Shown: positions 1 to 8,145 of the stretch, one piece after another | How positions within the stretch are numbered: position 1 is the stretch's first letter | How the letters are laid out: each line of letters opens with the position of its first letter | Assembly: GCF_900108555.1 (NCBI RefSeq) | Contig: NZ_FNWV01000004.1 | Location: 1 to 64,000 of the forward strand | Direction of reading: 5' to 3' | DNA length: 64,000 bases | DNA from: Ruminococcus flavefaciens | GTDB taxonomy: Bacteria; Bacillota; Clostridia; Oscillospirales; Ruminococcaceae | The notes under the pieces: generated by a model | Seen by the model: the letters and a program-made list of their open reading frames with translations, nothing else | Databases searched by the model: none | Told to the model about the DNA's origin: nothing | Translations under genes and position numbers: made by a program

Positions 1-140
1 TCTAAGGTAGGTTGCTCACGTGTTACTCACCCGTCCGCCACTAAGAATATCTAAGTAAACTCAAATATTCTCCGTTCGACTTGCATGTGTTAAGCGTGCC
101 GCCAGCGTTCGTCCTGAGCCAGGATCAAACTCTTTATTAA
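1..140 (-). rRNA. 16S ribosomal RNA, 5' end only
   Basis: The reverse strand reads the universal 16S start (the 27F primer region AGAGTTTGATCCTGGCTCAG at about 114-133), then the conserved GGACGAACGCTGGCGGC and CACATGCAAGTCGAACGG stretches, and leaves the window in the V1/V2 region. Only about 140 of about 1500 bases are present. The mature 5' end is placed near 140 by analogy with other 16S genes. A small stem (TAAATC-GAAA-GATTTA, 152-167) lies in the leader just upstream. The V1 sequence looks like Ruminococcaceae. Confidence 0.97.
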
Positions 141-333
141 AGTTGTATATTTAAATCTTTCGATTTAGATATCTGATCCAGTTCATAACGCTTGCGTTAT
201 TACTTCAAAGTGTTTTTTAGTCTTTTCTTGACTTTTCTTTTTTCAAAGAAATCTCAAGGGTCGTTACTTTTTCTTATTCGCATTGTTCAATTTTCAAGAT
301 GCTGTCCACCATCTCTTGCGAGACAGCTTTAAT

Positions 334-362
334 ATTATATCACTTTCCGTCTGGCTTGTCAA
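334..362 (-). promoter_or_regulatory. rRNA operon promoter P2
   Basis: On the reverse strand TTGACA (357-362) and TATAAT (334-339) are separated by exactly 17 bases. It is a perfect consensus promoter about 200 bases upstream of the 16S start and downstream of P1. The leader that follows contains CTTGAAAATTGAACAATG-like sequence (about 280-300), reminiscent of rRNA antitermination leaders; that last point is inference. Confidence 0.85.
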
Positions 363-439
363 GTACTTTTTCAAAATTTCTTCTAAAAAATTTCTCTCGA
401 CTGCTGTTTCTCAACAGCTCCTTGCCGGACAGTAAATAT

Positions 440-468
440 ATTATAACACCTATTCCATGTTTTGTCAA
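440..468 (-). promoter_or_regulatory. rRNA operon promoter P1
   Basis: On the reverse strand TTGACA (463-468) and TATAAT (440-445) are separated by 17 bases, a perfect consensus pair. With P2, 106 bases further on, it forms the tandem promoter arrangement usual for rRNA operons. Confidence 0.85.
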
Positions 469-537
469 GGACAAAGTTTTCAACTATATCAACTTTTAAA
501 TGTTGATAACCTATAATCAGTAGAAAAAGTGTATAAA

Positions 538-563
538 AAAACAGCTGCTAAACGCAGCTGTTT
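538..563 (-). terminator. Rho-independent terminator of the minor pilin gene
   Basis: Reverse strand: AAACAGCTGC, a short loop, GCAGCTGTTT, then a run of seven T. It follows the stop codon at 570 by a few bases and separates the pilin gene from the rRNA promoters. Confidence 0.85.
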
Positions 564-569
564 AAATCG

Positions 570-1187
570 TTATTTTGTAGCAACTAATTGCTTCATGACT
601 GTACCGTCGATCGACTTTATAGAAGTTGATCTGATCTTGTCAAGAAGTGTACTGCTAAGCTCAGTCATGCCCTTTGGATATGTACCCTTATAATTTCCGT
701 TTTCATAAGAAGTATATACAACTGACTGAACATTATAATTCTTGACATAGATCTTATAAAATCCCTCGCCGCCTGCAATATTATTTATAGATTTGCTCAG
801 CAAGCCGTTGTTTTTGCTGTTTGCTGATTCATCTTTTGCAGCTCCGGTACTCGCATCGATTTTTACGCCCTTTTTTCCGTTCCAATAGAAATAAAACTCT
901 CCGTTGCCCATATAGATCTGCTTCTCGAGTTTATCCTTCAAATCACTATCGGTGTTAGGATCATTATATTTGTTGAGAATGCTTCTCTCATTGTCACATA
1001 CGCGAGTAACTGCTGTCTGAGCCGCATTGAATACGATCTTAGCTTTTGAATTCGCATCTCTTTCGCGTGCTCTTCTAATAAAATATCCCCACGAAGGAAT
1101 AATAATCGCCATTAATATGCCCATTATAGCTATTACTATAATAAGTTCCATAAGGGTAAAACCTTTTCTGGTCCTTTTAGCCTTCAT
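570..1187 (-). CDS. Type IV prepilin-like protein
   Basis: A 205-residue protein with a class III prepilin signal: short basic leader MKAKRTRKG, cleavage expected after Gly9, then F-T-L-M-E with Glu at +5 and a hydrophobic helix to about residue 30. The prepilin peptidase encoded at 5648-6520 should process it and the pilus machinery assemble it. The C-terminal domain is not recognised. It lacks the small-residue, disulfide-like look of the neighbouring pilin at 1397-1901. It has its own consensus promoter (1221-1249), a GGGAGG ribosome site and its own terminator, so it can be expressed apart from the main pilus operon. It could be a second major pilin or a minor one. Confidence 0.85.
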   Translation of the reverse strand: MKAKRTRKGFTLMELIIVIAIMGILMAIIIPSWGYFIRRARERDANSKAKIVFNAAQTAVTRVCDNERSILNKYNDPNTDSDLKDKLEKQIYMGNGEFYFYWNGKKGVKIDASTGAAKDESANSKNNGLLSKSINNIAGGEGFYKIYVKNYNVQSVVYTSYENGNYKGTYPKGMTELSSTLLDKIRSTSIKSIDGTVMKQLVATK

Positions 1188-1220
1188 AGATATGCACCTC
1201 CCAATACAATCTTTACATAT

Positions 1221-1249
1221 ATTATATCAAAAAGTTCACATTTTGTCAA
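1221..1249 (-). promoter_or_regulatory. Promoter of the prepilin gene at 570-1187
   Basis: Reverse strand TTGACA (1244-1249), 17-base spacer, TATAAT (1221-1226), about 35 bases upstream of the start codon. Perfect sigma-A consensus. Confidence 0.8.
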
Positions 1250-1332
1250 TAAAGAATCAGACATTCTGCGACAATTTTTTGACAACATTATTGTGCAATT
1301 TCGCCGAGAATACGTCGTTCTCTTTTTGTAAA

Positions 1333-1364
1333 AAAATGCTCCTCCCGATAGGAAGGAGCATTTT
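1333..1364 (-). terminator. Rho-independent terminator of the frameshifted pilin gene
   Basis: Reverse strand AAAATGCTCCT, short loop, AGGAGCATTTT followed by more T. It lies 33 bases beyond the pilin stop codon at 1397. Confidence 0.85.
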
Positions 1365-1396
1365 ATTATTCATTTCAAGTATCTAATTCAATTAGA

Positions 1397-1901
1397 TTAT
1401 GAAGCCTTAAGAACTGCTGCAGCGAGAGCGTTGTCAAGCTTGCCAGATCCGCTGTATGTTGAGTAGTTGTCAACTGTAACTACACCAGCAGGTGATGTAC
1501 CTGTGTATGTGCTGTCAACACAGATAGCAGCTGCGATACATACGCCGCCCTTGCACTGTGCCTTCCAAGCCTTGTTCTTAGCCTTCTCCATGTACTGATC
1601 AACCTTTGTCTTGAATGTTGTTCCGCTGTATGAATTACCTGTGATTGTTACAGTTGTTGCGTTACCGCCAGCGCACTCAATCTTTGTGATTGAACCAGCA
1701 TCCTGAGTCTCTTCATCAACTTCAACGAGTGAAGTATTGATAGCCTTCAGGAGTGAGTTAGCTGCTGAGTTAGCTGAAGAAACCTTTGACTTCTTTACAT
1801 AACCGAGCATTGAAGGAACGAGGATTGCTGCGAGAACACCGATGATAGCGATAACAACGATGAGCTCAATAAGTGTAAAACCTTTCTTTGTAGTTTTTCA
1901 T
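1397..1901 (-). pseudogene. Major pilin candidate, frameshifted after the start codon
   Basis: The body of the gene encodes a classic type IV pilin: K-K-G-F-T-L-I-E with Glu5, a long hydrophobic helix, and a Cys-containing globular part ending in L-K-A-S. A good ribosome site (TAAGGAGGG, about 1909-1917) precedes an ATG at 1899-1901, but that ATG reads M-K-N-Y-K-E-R-F-Y-T-Y-stop. Removing one A from the run of five A after the ATG (1894-1898) gives M-K-T-T-K-K-G-F-T-L-I-E, a perfect prepilin leader joined to the body. The pilin frame itself has a stop just upstream and no ATG, GTG or TTG until the Met at 1810. Strong promoter and terminator are intact. Either a base-calling error, a real mutation, or an on/off switch in a short A run. 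Confidence 0.85.
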
Positions 1902-2004
1902 AAGAAAACCCTCCTTAAATAATATAGTTTTGTGAAAGTCTTTGCTTTCACTTCATTTTTGGGTTCGGGGTTTTTTTAACTCCCTTTCCCTTCCCTGTGA
2001 TTAT

Positions 2005-2033
2005 AGTATACCACCTTATTCACATAATGTCAA
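2005..2033 (-). promoter_or_regulatory. Promoter of the pilin gene at 1397-1901
   Basis: Reverse strand TTGACA (2028-2033), 17-base spacer, TATACT (2005-2010). It implies an untranslated leader of roughly 95 bases containing a pyrimidine/purine-biased tract (about 1960-1995). The rest of the region up to 2300 is AT-rich with no gene seen. Confidence 0.75.
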
Positions 2034-2313
2034 CAGTTTTTGAAAAAAAATTCCATATATAAAGGCACTTTTTACATCGGAACGGTAAATCGGCATATTT
2101 TTTTTAGCGTTTCCGTCGAAATGCACAAGTTTTTGTGAATAAGTAAAAATATAATACTTGTTTTTGTTATATTCACAGTCGTTTATACACTTTGTAAACC
2201 GATTTTTTGACCTCAATATGAACTTTTCATTTCCTTTTTTTATGTCTTTTCTGAATATTCCATTGTATTCATTTTAGAAAAAAACAATTATTTCTGTAAT
2301 ATCCAGTTAATAT

Positions 2314-2343
2314 ATTACGTATCGTAATAAAATGGTATATAAT
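2314..2343 (+). promoter_or_regulatory. Possible rightward promoter with palindrome
   Basis: Inverted repeat ATTACG-TAT-CGTAAT (2314-2328), followed by TATAAT at 2338-2343. A poor -35 (TTACGT, 2315-2320) overlaps the palindrome at 17-18 bases distance. No protein gene lies downstream before the pilT terminator, so if it is a promoter it would make a short RNA. Weak evidence. Confidence 0.3.
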
Positions 2344-2520
2344 TTAAGTGATGATCTTTTAAGCTAATTTAAGTAACCGGCGGCACGCCAAACCCTATTT
2401 CCGTGTATTTATATTCTATCGAAAGGAGATTTTCCAAGTACATTTTATATCAATTAGCTGCACGCGCTGTCGAGGACGCCAGTGCCTACATATTATATAT
2501 CTCTACTCCGCTGCTCACTT

Positions 2521-2597
2521 CACTACTCACTACTCACTACTCACTACTCACTACTCACTACTCACTACTCACTACTCACTACTCACTACTCACTACT
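2521..2597. repeat. Tandem 7-bp repeat, 11 perfect copies
   Basis: The unit CACTACT is repeated 11 times without a mismatch, with degenerate copies on both sides (about 2512-2630). It sits in the roughly 800-base gene-free gap between the pilin gene and pilT. Such a perfect short array is prone to copy-number change. The open frame that runs through it reads only the repeat and is not a gene. Confidence 0.95.
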
Positions 2598-2656
2598 TAC
2601 TACTCACTGCTATGCACTAATCACTAAAAACTAACCTCTACTTATTATAATATAAA

Positions 2657-2684
2657 AGACCGCCGAACAAAAGTCCGACGGTCT
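2657..2684 (-). terminator. Rho-independent terminator of pilB-pilT
   Basis: Reverse strand AGACCGTCGGAC, loop, GTTCGGCGGTCT (12 pairs including two G-T wobbles), then TTTTATATTAT. It lies just past the pilT stop at 2702. Confidence 0.8.
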
Positions 2685-2701
2685 GTATTCTTTATGCGGT
2701 C

Positions 2702-3799
2702 TTACTGCATTCCGCCTCTGGGTACTCCGCCCATCTGTGAGAGGAAGCGGTAGAACTCCTGCTTGTCGAGGCACTTCTCGAGAGCATCGACTTCGCCGAT
2801 AACGTTCTTGGATACGAGTCTTGCGAGCTCCATATCCAGAGACATCATGCCCTGCTGCTTACCTGTCTGGATAGCAGACTGAACAAGGTGGATCTTGTTA
2901 TCACGGATCATAGCTGAGATAGCGTCTGTAACGTTAAGGATTTCCATACAAGCGATACGGCCTGAACCGTCCTTCTTAGGAATAAGAGTCTGAGAGATAA
3001 CAGCAACAAGGTTGTTAGCCAGCTGAGTTCTGATCTGCTGCTGCTGGTGCTCAGGGTATACGTCGATGATACGGTTGATAGTATCAGCGGCAGATGTTGT
3101 ATGAAGTGTTGACATAACGAGATGTCCTGTTTCAGCAGCGGTTACGGCAGCCTGGATAGTCTCGAAGTCACGCATTTCTCCTACGAGGATTACATCAGGG
3201 TCCTCACGGAGAGCAGCTCTCAGAGCAAGAGCGAATGACGGAACGTCGTCGCCGATCTCTCTCTGGTTTACCATACATCTCTTATGCTCGTGAACGTACT
3301 CGATAGGGTCCTCAACAGTTATAACGTGAGCACTTCTGTTAAGGTTAACGAAGTCGATCATAGCTGCGAGGGTAGTAGATTTACCTGAACCGGTAGGACC
3401 TGTTACAAGAACGAGTCCACGAGGACGCATTGCGAAATCTGCAAGGATCGGAGGAAGTCCAAGATCCTCGAGAGTTGGGATATCGTTTCTCAGAAGACGG
3501 ATAGCGATAGCAGGCTTACCCTTCTGGAAGTATACGTTTACACGGTGACGGTAACCACTTCTTGTTGTGAACGAGAAGTCGGTATCGTGGTGGTTATTAA
3601 CGCTTGTCTGCTGTGCATCGTTTGTCATCTGGTGAACGATGTTGAGTATTTCCTCTTCGTCCATTTCGGGATACTGTGAACGCATAGTTCTGAGAGTACC
3701 GTTGAGACGAACAACAGGAGCGATCCTGTCAGTGAAGTGAAGGTCAGAACAACCGAGGAGTCTTACCTCGTCAAGTATTCTATGAATTTCAATTGCCAT
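2702..3799 (-). CDS. pilT: Type IV pilus retraction ATPase PilT
   Basis: A 365-residue secretion ATPase of the PilT class, which powers pilus retraction at the cytoplasmic face of the membrane. Visible are the N-terminal PAS-like domain (about 1-100), Walker A G-P-T-G-S-G-K-S-T near residue 136, the Asp box around V-E-D-P, Walker B I-L-V-G-E-M-R-D and the His box S-T-L-H-T-T. The length and the A-M-I-R-D segment near the C-terminus, corresponding to the PilT A-I-R-N-L-I motif, separate it from PilB. It starts 30 bases after pilB and is almost certainly cotranscribed. Its presence predicts active retraction (twitching, adhesion or DNA uptake) rather than static fibres. Confidence 0.95.
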   Translation of the reverse strand: MAIEIHRILDEVRLLGCSDLHFTDRIAPVVRLNGTLRTMRSQYPEMDEEEILNIVHQMTNDAQQTSVNNHHDTDFSFTTRSGYRHRVNVYFQKGKPAIAIRLLRNDIPTLEDLGLPPILADFAMRPRGLVLVTGPTGSGKSTTLAAMIDFVNLNRSAHVITVEDPIEYVHEHKRCMVNQREIGDDVPSFALALRAALREDPDVILVGEMRDFETIQAAVTAAETGHLVMSTLHTTSAADTINRIIDVYPEHQQQQIRTQLANNLVAVISQTLIPKKDGSGRIACMEILNVTDAISAMIRDNKIHLVQSAIQTGKQQGMMSLDMELARLVSKNVIGEVDALEKCLDKQEFYRFLSQMGGVPRGGMQ

Positions 3800-3829
3800 G
3801 TTATTTTCCTCCCTATATAGATAAAGCTA

Positions 3830-5512
3830 TTATACTGTGTATGTAGCTCTTACAAGCTCATCTATAGATGTTTCTCCAGCCATTACAAGCTCAGCAGCAT
3901 TGTCACGGAGCAGCTTTGTTCCGTTTGCCTTTGCAGCCTTTTCGATCTCTTCCTTAGTACCGCCTGCTGCGATGATAGAAGAAACGGTTGTTGTACAGTG
4001 AATGATCTCGTGGATAGCAGTTCTTCCTCTGTAGCCTGTGTTGTTGCATACAGGGCATCCGCCTGCTTCAAAGATCTGTATTGAATGATCCAATCCCATG
4101 AGGTCATTTTCTTCGGGAGTTGACATTCTTGGCTTCTTACACTCAGGGCAGAGAACCTTAACAAGTCGCTGAGCGATAACACCGATAAGTGAAGTTGCAA
4201 CCATGTAAGGAGCAACGCCCATATCAACAAGACGAACAACTGTGGAAGCAGCGTCGTTTGTATGAAGTGTTGAAAGAACCAAGTGTCCTGTGATAGCGGC
4301 ACGGATACCGATATCTGCTGTCTCGGTATCACGCATCTCACCGATCATTACTACGTCAGGGTCCTGACGGAGGATAGAACGAAGAGCAGCTGCGAATGTC
4401 ATACCTGCCTTCATGTTAACCTGACACTGGTTGATACCGTCGATAGCCTTTTCGACAGGGTCCTCAACAGTTACGACGTTTACGTTTGGCTTAGCGATCT
4501 CACCAAGAGCAGCGTAAAGTGTAGTTGTTTTACCTGAACCGGTAGGTCCTGTAACGAGGATAACGCCGTGAGGAACTCTCAGCATTGACTCGAACAGTGT
4601 ATAGTTATAATCAGACATACCAAGATCCGTGATCTTACGGAGTGCGATCTGTCCGGTTGAAAGAATTCGGATAACGATCTTTTCACCGTGTACCATTGGA
4701 AGTGAGGATACACGGACATCAAGAGTTGTTCCGTCAACGACCTGTGTGAAACGGCCGTCCTGAGGTACTCTCTTTTCAGCGATGTTCATACCGCTTATGA
4801 GCTTGAAACGTGTTGTCAGCGCACTGTGAACCGCACTGGAAATATTCATGAGTTCAACGAGATCGCCGTTTACACGGATACGGATTCTTGTATACTTGTC
4901 AAATGGCTCAATATGAATATCGGTAGCGTCAGCTCTGTATGAGTTTTCAACGATAGTAGTTGCAAGCTTAACGATAGGTGCGCTTTCAACTCTGTCCTTA
5001 GACTCGATATCAGCCTCAGTCATCTCACCGAGGTCGCCGCCCATACTCGAAACACCTTCGAGAACGCTGTCAACGTTCTGCATTGAGTAGCACTTACCGA
5101 TAGCCTTATTGATAGCTGATGTTGTTGCAAGAACAGGAACGGTGTCCATACCTGTAGAAACCTTGATGTCTTCGAGGACGATGAAGTTTACAGGATCATT
5201 TGTAGCAACTGTAAGACGCTTACCTTGTACATTGATAGCGATTACGGTGTGCTTTCTTGCAAGTGCCTCAGGAACCATCTGTACAGCATCGCCATTGATC
5301 TCGATATTGTCGAGGTCAACGTACTGAACTCTCAGGTTTCCGGCCAGTGCCTTTGCGAAGTTAACTTCTGACATGAATCCCAGCTCAACAACAACGTCAC
5401 CAAATTTCTTTGAACCGTTTGATGCTTTCTGAGCTTCAAGTACCTGCTGAAGCTGTTCGCTTGTGATAAGCCCTTGATTGACTAAGTAGTCACCAATTCT
5501 CTCGTTTCTCAT
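3830..5512 (-). CDS. pilB: Type IV pilus assembly ATPase PilB
   Basis: A 560-residue GspE/PilB-family hexameric ATPase that drives pilin polymerisation. An N-terminal MshEN-like domain (about 1-150, of the type that binds cyclic di-GMP in some relatives) precedes the ATPase core. Walker A G-P-T-G-S-G-K-T-T-T-L, Asp box, Walker B V-V-M-I-G-E-M-R-D and His box L-S-T-L-H-T-N-D are intact. The zinc-binding tetracysteine site is present (C-P-E-C near 455 and C-P-V-C near 487). The start is preceded by GCGGAGG. The gene is divergent from the prepilin peptidase, with about 135 bases between them. Confidence 0.96.
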   Translation of the reverse strand: MRNERIGDYLVNQGLITSEQLQQVLEAQKASNGSKKFGDVVVELGFMSEVNFAKALAGNLRVQYVDLDNIEINGDAVQMVPEALARKHTVIAINVQGKRLTVATNDPVNFIVLEDIKVSTGMDTVPVLATTSAINKAIGKCYSMQNVDSVLEGVSSMGGDLGEMTEADIESKDRVESAPIVKLATTIVENSYRADATDIHIEPFDKYTRIRIRVNGDLVELMNISSAVHSALTTRFKLISGMNIAEKRVPQDGRFTQVVDGTTLDVRVSSLPMVHGEKIVIRILSTGQIALRKITDLGMSDYNYTLFESMLRVPHGVILVTGPTGSGKTTTLYAALGEIAKPNVNVVTVEDPVEKAIDGINQCQVNMKAGMTFAAALRSILRQDPDVVMIGEMRDTETADIGIRAAITGHLVLSTLHTNDAASTVVRLVDMGVAPYMVATSLIGVIAQRLVKVLCPECKKPRMSTPEENDLMGLDHSIQIFEAGGCPVCNNTGYRGRTAIHEIIHCTTTVSSIIAAGGTKEEIEKAAKANGTKLLRDNAAELVMAGETSIDELVRATYTV

Positions 5513-5580
5513 AAAAAACCTCCGCTTATTTTCTGAACATCAGGCGTATCCGTCATACTCCTGATATTCTAAAATTGTAC

Positions 5581-5608
5581 TTGAATTTTCCATAATTTAT
5601 GTTATAAT
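5581..5608 (+). promoter_or_regulatory. Promoter of the prepilin peptidase gene
   Basis: TTGAAT (5581-5586), 16-base spacer, TATAAT (5603-5608), 40 bases before the ATG at 5648. It lies in the divergent pilB/pilD gap. Confidence 0.65.
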
Positions 5609-5647
5609 AAGATTATGTACTTTATAATATGAAGGAGGGGTAAAATC

Positions 5648-6520
5648 ATGTTTGAATTTGAAAATATGCTCCACGATGAATTTACCGAGCTACCTTTCAA
5701 GATCATGTTTTACGTCATCATTTTCCTGTTTGGCATCTGTATCGGAAGCTTCCTCAACGTTGTCATTCTAAGACTTCCCGCAGGCGAGTCGGTGCTCGGA
5801 ATAGGAAAATCAAAAGAAGATAAGGAAAAGGCTTCACACTGCATGACCTGTGGTGCCAAGATCAGACCGATCGACCTTATCCCGGTTTTCAGCTGGCTCA
5901 TGCTCAGAGGAAAATGTCACAGCTGCGGTCAGAAGATCTCACCGCGCTATCCCATCGTAGAGTCACTCAATGGTCTCCTCTACGTTCTGACGTTTATGGT
6001 TTTGGATATTAATGTTAAATCCATAATAACCTGCGTTATAATGTCGCTCCTTATATGTATAGGATTTATCGACTGGGATACAAAGGATATTTACGTTGGC
6101 ATGGTAGCCATTATTCTTATCCTTGCTGTCCCGTTACATCTTTTCTACTCTCGCGAGTATCATGATGTAACTCTCAAGAGCCGCATAATCGGTGCATTCA
6201 TAATCAGTGTACCATTCTTTCTTATCGGTGAGATCAGCCGACCGATCATCAAAAAGAAGTTCGGTGAAGATTTCAGAGCGATCGAACTTGGTGATACATA
6301 CCTTATGTTTGCAGCCGGTGCATTTCTTGGAACGCGGGCTGTTATCGCTTCAACATTTATTGGTATCATGACCGCCGCTTTCGGAGGTCTGATAGTGAAG
6401 ATCGTCACAAAAGACTCAAAGTTTGCGTTCGGACCTTTCCTTGCAATAGGAATTGCGGTCGGAAGTTTGTGTGGAAATCAGATAGCTCAATGGTATCTGA
6501 ATATGCTCACAGTCGAGTAA
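5648..6520 (+). CDS. pilD: Prepilin peptidase / N-methyltransferase (A24)
   Basis: A 290-residue polytopic membrane aspartic protease that removes prepilin leaders and methylates the new N-terminus. The bacterial-type cytoplasmic zinc domain is seen as C65-x-x-C68 and C90-x-x-C93, the latter in R-G-K-C-H-S-C-G, typical of the bifunctional enzyme. The catalytic Asp of the first motif is D142 or D144 (F-I-D-W-D-T). The second motif reads E-L-G-D216 where G-x-G-D is usual, and the Pro after the first motif is Tyr. Start is supported by GAAGGAGGGG. It is the only rightward pilus gene and faces the minor-pilin operon, sharing a hairpin with it. Confidence 0.93.
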   Translation: MFEFENMLHDEFTELPFKIMFYVIIFLFGICIGSFLNVVILRLPAGESVLGIGKSKEDKEKASHCMTCGAKIRPIDLIPVFSWLMLRGKCHSCGQKISPRYPIVESLNGLLYVLTFMVLDINVKSIITCVIMSLLICIGFIDWDTKDIYVGMVAIILILAVPLHLFYSREYHDVTLKSRIIGAFIISVPFFLIGEISRPIIKKKFGEDFRAIELGDTYLMFAAGAFLGTRAVIASTFIGIMTAAFGGLIVKIVTKDSKFAFGPFLAIGIAVGSLCGNQIAQWYLNMLTVE

Positions 6521-6536
6521 ACAGTCAAAAATAAGT

Positions 6537-6570
6537 ACAGGCAGCAGCATTAACTGCTGCCTGTTTTTTT
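6537..6570 (+). terminator. Rho-independent terminator of pilD
   Basis: ACAGGCAGCAG, loop CATTAA, CTGCTGCCTGT followed by seven T. It sits between the convergent pilD and minor prepilin genes. Confidence 0.85.
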
Positions 6571-6575
6571 ACTTA

Positions 6576-7604
6576 TTAATACATCTCGTCTGTGTATGAG
6601 TATACAAAATAGAGGTCGTTTGTGAAACTGAAGTTCGGGTTTGCATACGCAGTGTCAAATGCACTGCCTGTGTCACCGTGTGCCTGAAGCGTTACGCTTC
6701 CGCCCTCAGTCTCCATCTTAGGTCTCTGAACACCCTTGAACATGAACTGTGCAGGCACAGTCTTTGCTCTGATGTTGATATTAGTAAGCGGAATATTTGC
6801 TACCTGAACTGCTACAGGGCTTGAAAAAGCTCTGTAAGCATTATTTCCTGCACCGGCAGGAACATCAACAAATCCGCCGTCACTCTTACTAAGAACTATC
6901 GAGATACCGATATTTGCAGCCGAGAATAAATACGACTTATCATTGATATCATCTTCAATAGCTCTGTAAACTATATCTTTGTCAACGCTGCTAAGGCTTG
7001 GATCATTTGGAAGATTAACCACCTTTAAGTTTGACGCACCCAGAGAGTAATTAAAACTGTATACTGCATCCTGAGCATTGAAGAAAGCATCATTAAGATC
7101 TTTTTCTTCTGTATAAGACGTTGAAGATGTTATTTTGTCAGCGGCTTTTGTGTCGAAGGAGTATACTCTGTGAAGTATCTGACCCTGTTCAACATCATTG
7201 CCTTTTGAATCTTTGCAGGCATTGTTGCAAAGCTTTATAATGTGGATATTGCCTTTAAGATATTTAACATTTGTGCCGTCATAGCCTACTGTATTCTTGA
7301 AGTGTGAACTTCTGTATTCCTCGGCTAATTTAGCAAGATCTTCATCATCAACGCCGTCTACGCCATTAAAATCGATCTTATCAGATGTACATACAGATAT
7401 ATTTTCTGCATACTCCAGCTTCCCCTGAAGGTTAAGCTGGATATTGTTTGCATAAGAATATGTTTTTTCTGAAAGAGCTGTTTTATGGAACAATCTCTGT
7501 ACAGGTCCTGTAATTGCCATTACTGCGACCATAAGGATCGAGAAGATAGCCATAACAACTATGAGTTCAATGAGAGTAAAGCCCTTTTTAATACGATGTT
7601 TCAT
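6576..7604 (-). CDS. Minor prepilin with long C-terminal domain
   Basis: A 342-residue prepilin-like protein. Leader M-K-H-R-I-K-K-G is followed by F-T-L-I-E (Glu5 present) and a hydrophobic helix. The start at 7604 is chosen because AGGAGGG lies just upstream and the prepilin leader begins there; the longer frame upstream has no such support. The remaining 300 residues form an exported domain with no recognised fold, with two to three Cys that could pair. It is the last gene of the pilC-to-minor-pilin operon, 16 bases after its neighbour, and resembles PilW/GspJ-like pilins in size and position. That assignment is inference. Confidence 0.85.
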   Translation of the reverse strand: MKHRIKKGFTLIELIVVMAIFSILMVAVMAITGPVQRLFHKTALSEKTYSYANNIQLNLQGKLEYAENISVCTSDKIDFNGVDGVDDEDLAKLAEEYRSSHFKNTVGYDGTNVKYLKGNIHIIKLCNNACKDSKGNDVEQGQILHRVYSFDTKAADKITSSTSYTEEKDLNDAFFNAQDAVYSFNYSLGASNLKVVNLPNDPSLSSVDKDIVYRAIEDDINDKSYLFSAANIGISIVLSKSDGGFVDVPAGAGNNAYRAFSSPVAVQVANIPLTNINIRAKTVPAQFMFKGVQRPKMETEGGSVTLQAHGDTGSAFDTAYANPNFSFTNDLYFVYSYTDEMY

Positions 7605-7620
7605 TGACTTTCCCTCCTCA

Positions 7621-8130
7621 TTATGGTGTTGCTGTTTCAGGCTGTACATCGAAGAAATCGAGATTGAGCTGGCCGTTTGCCTTCTTCTGCATTTCAGCGA
7701 TCTCATCATCTGTCATACCTTCGGTCACAAGCTTCTCTGTAGTATACTTGATAGCTTTCATATTAACAACTACATTACCGTCAGCATCGCCGTAGTGCTT
7801 CTCAATCTTATTATATTTGCCGGGATTATCAGGATCGGGATCATTTTTCCAATATGTTCCGCTTGCGTGGATCTTAACAGTGATATCAAGATCTTCCTTA
7901 TCAAGTACCTTATCGGTTCCGTCAGCTTTCTGACCATATACATTTATATGGTTTGCCGCATAAGGCGACTCAACCAAAACCTTATTTTTAAGATTGTTAG
8001 TTGCCTTTGAAGTTGCGTCGATATGTGTACCTACAAGTATAAGCAGACCGCCCATCAAAGCGAAAATGAAAATCGAAATGATCATTTCGATCAGAGTCAT
8101 GCCCTTCAGCTTCTTTTTGCTTTTTTTCAT
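7621..8130 (-). CDS. Minor prepilin
   Basis: A 169-residue prepilin-like protein. The basic leader ends in K-G, followed by M-T-L-I-E-M-I-I-S-I with Glu at +5; Met replaces the usual Phe at +1, which prepilin peptidases tolerate. The hydrophobic helix reaches about residue 35 and a small hydrophilic domain follows. Strong AAGGAGG ribosome site. It lies 15 bases after the giant tip-like gene and 16 before the next prepilin, so all are in one transcript. Size and place suit a PilV/GspI-like initiator pilin, by analogy only. Confidence 0.85.
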   Translation of the reverse strand: MKKSKKKLKGMTLIEMIISIFIFALMGGLLILVGTHIDATSKATNNLKNKVLVESPYAANHINVYGQKADGTDKVLDKEDLDITVKIHASGTYWKNDPDPDNPGKYNKIEKHYGDADGNVVVNMKAIKYTTEKLVTEGMTDDEIAEMQKKANGQLNLDFFDVQPETATP

Positions 8131-8145
8131 AAGAACATTCCTCCT

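Noticed and set aside
2521-2597. CRISPR array
   Set aside because: The unit is 7 bp without spacers and no cas gene is nearby; it is a simple tandem repeat.
2403-2627. Open frame of 74 codons across the 7-bp repeat array
   Set aside because: Most of its sequence is the translated repeat (L-L-T-T-H-Y-S), with no ribosome site and no domain.
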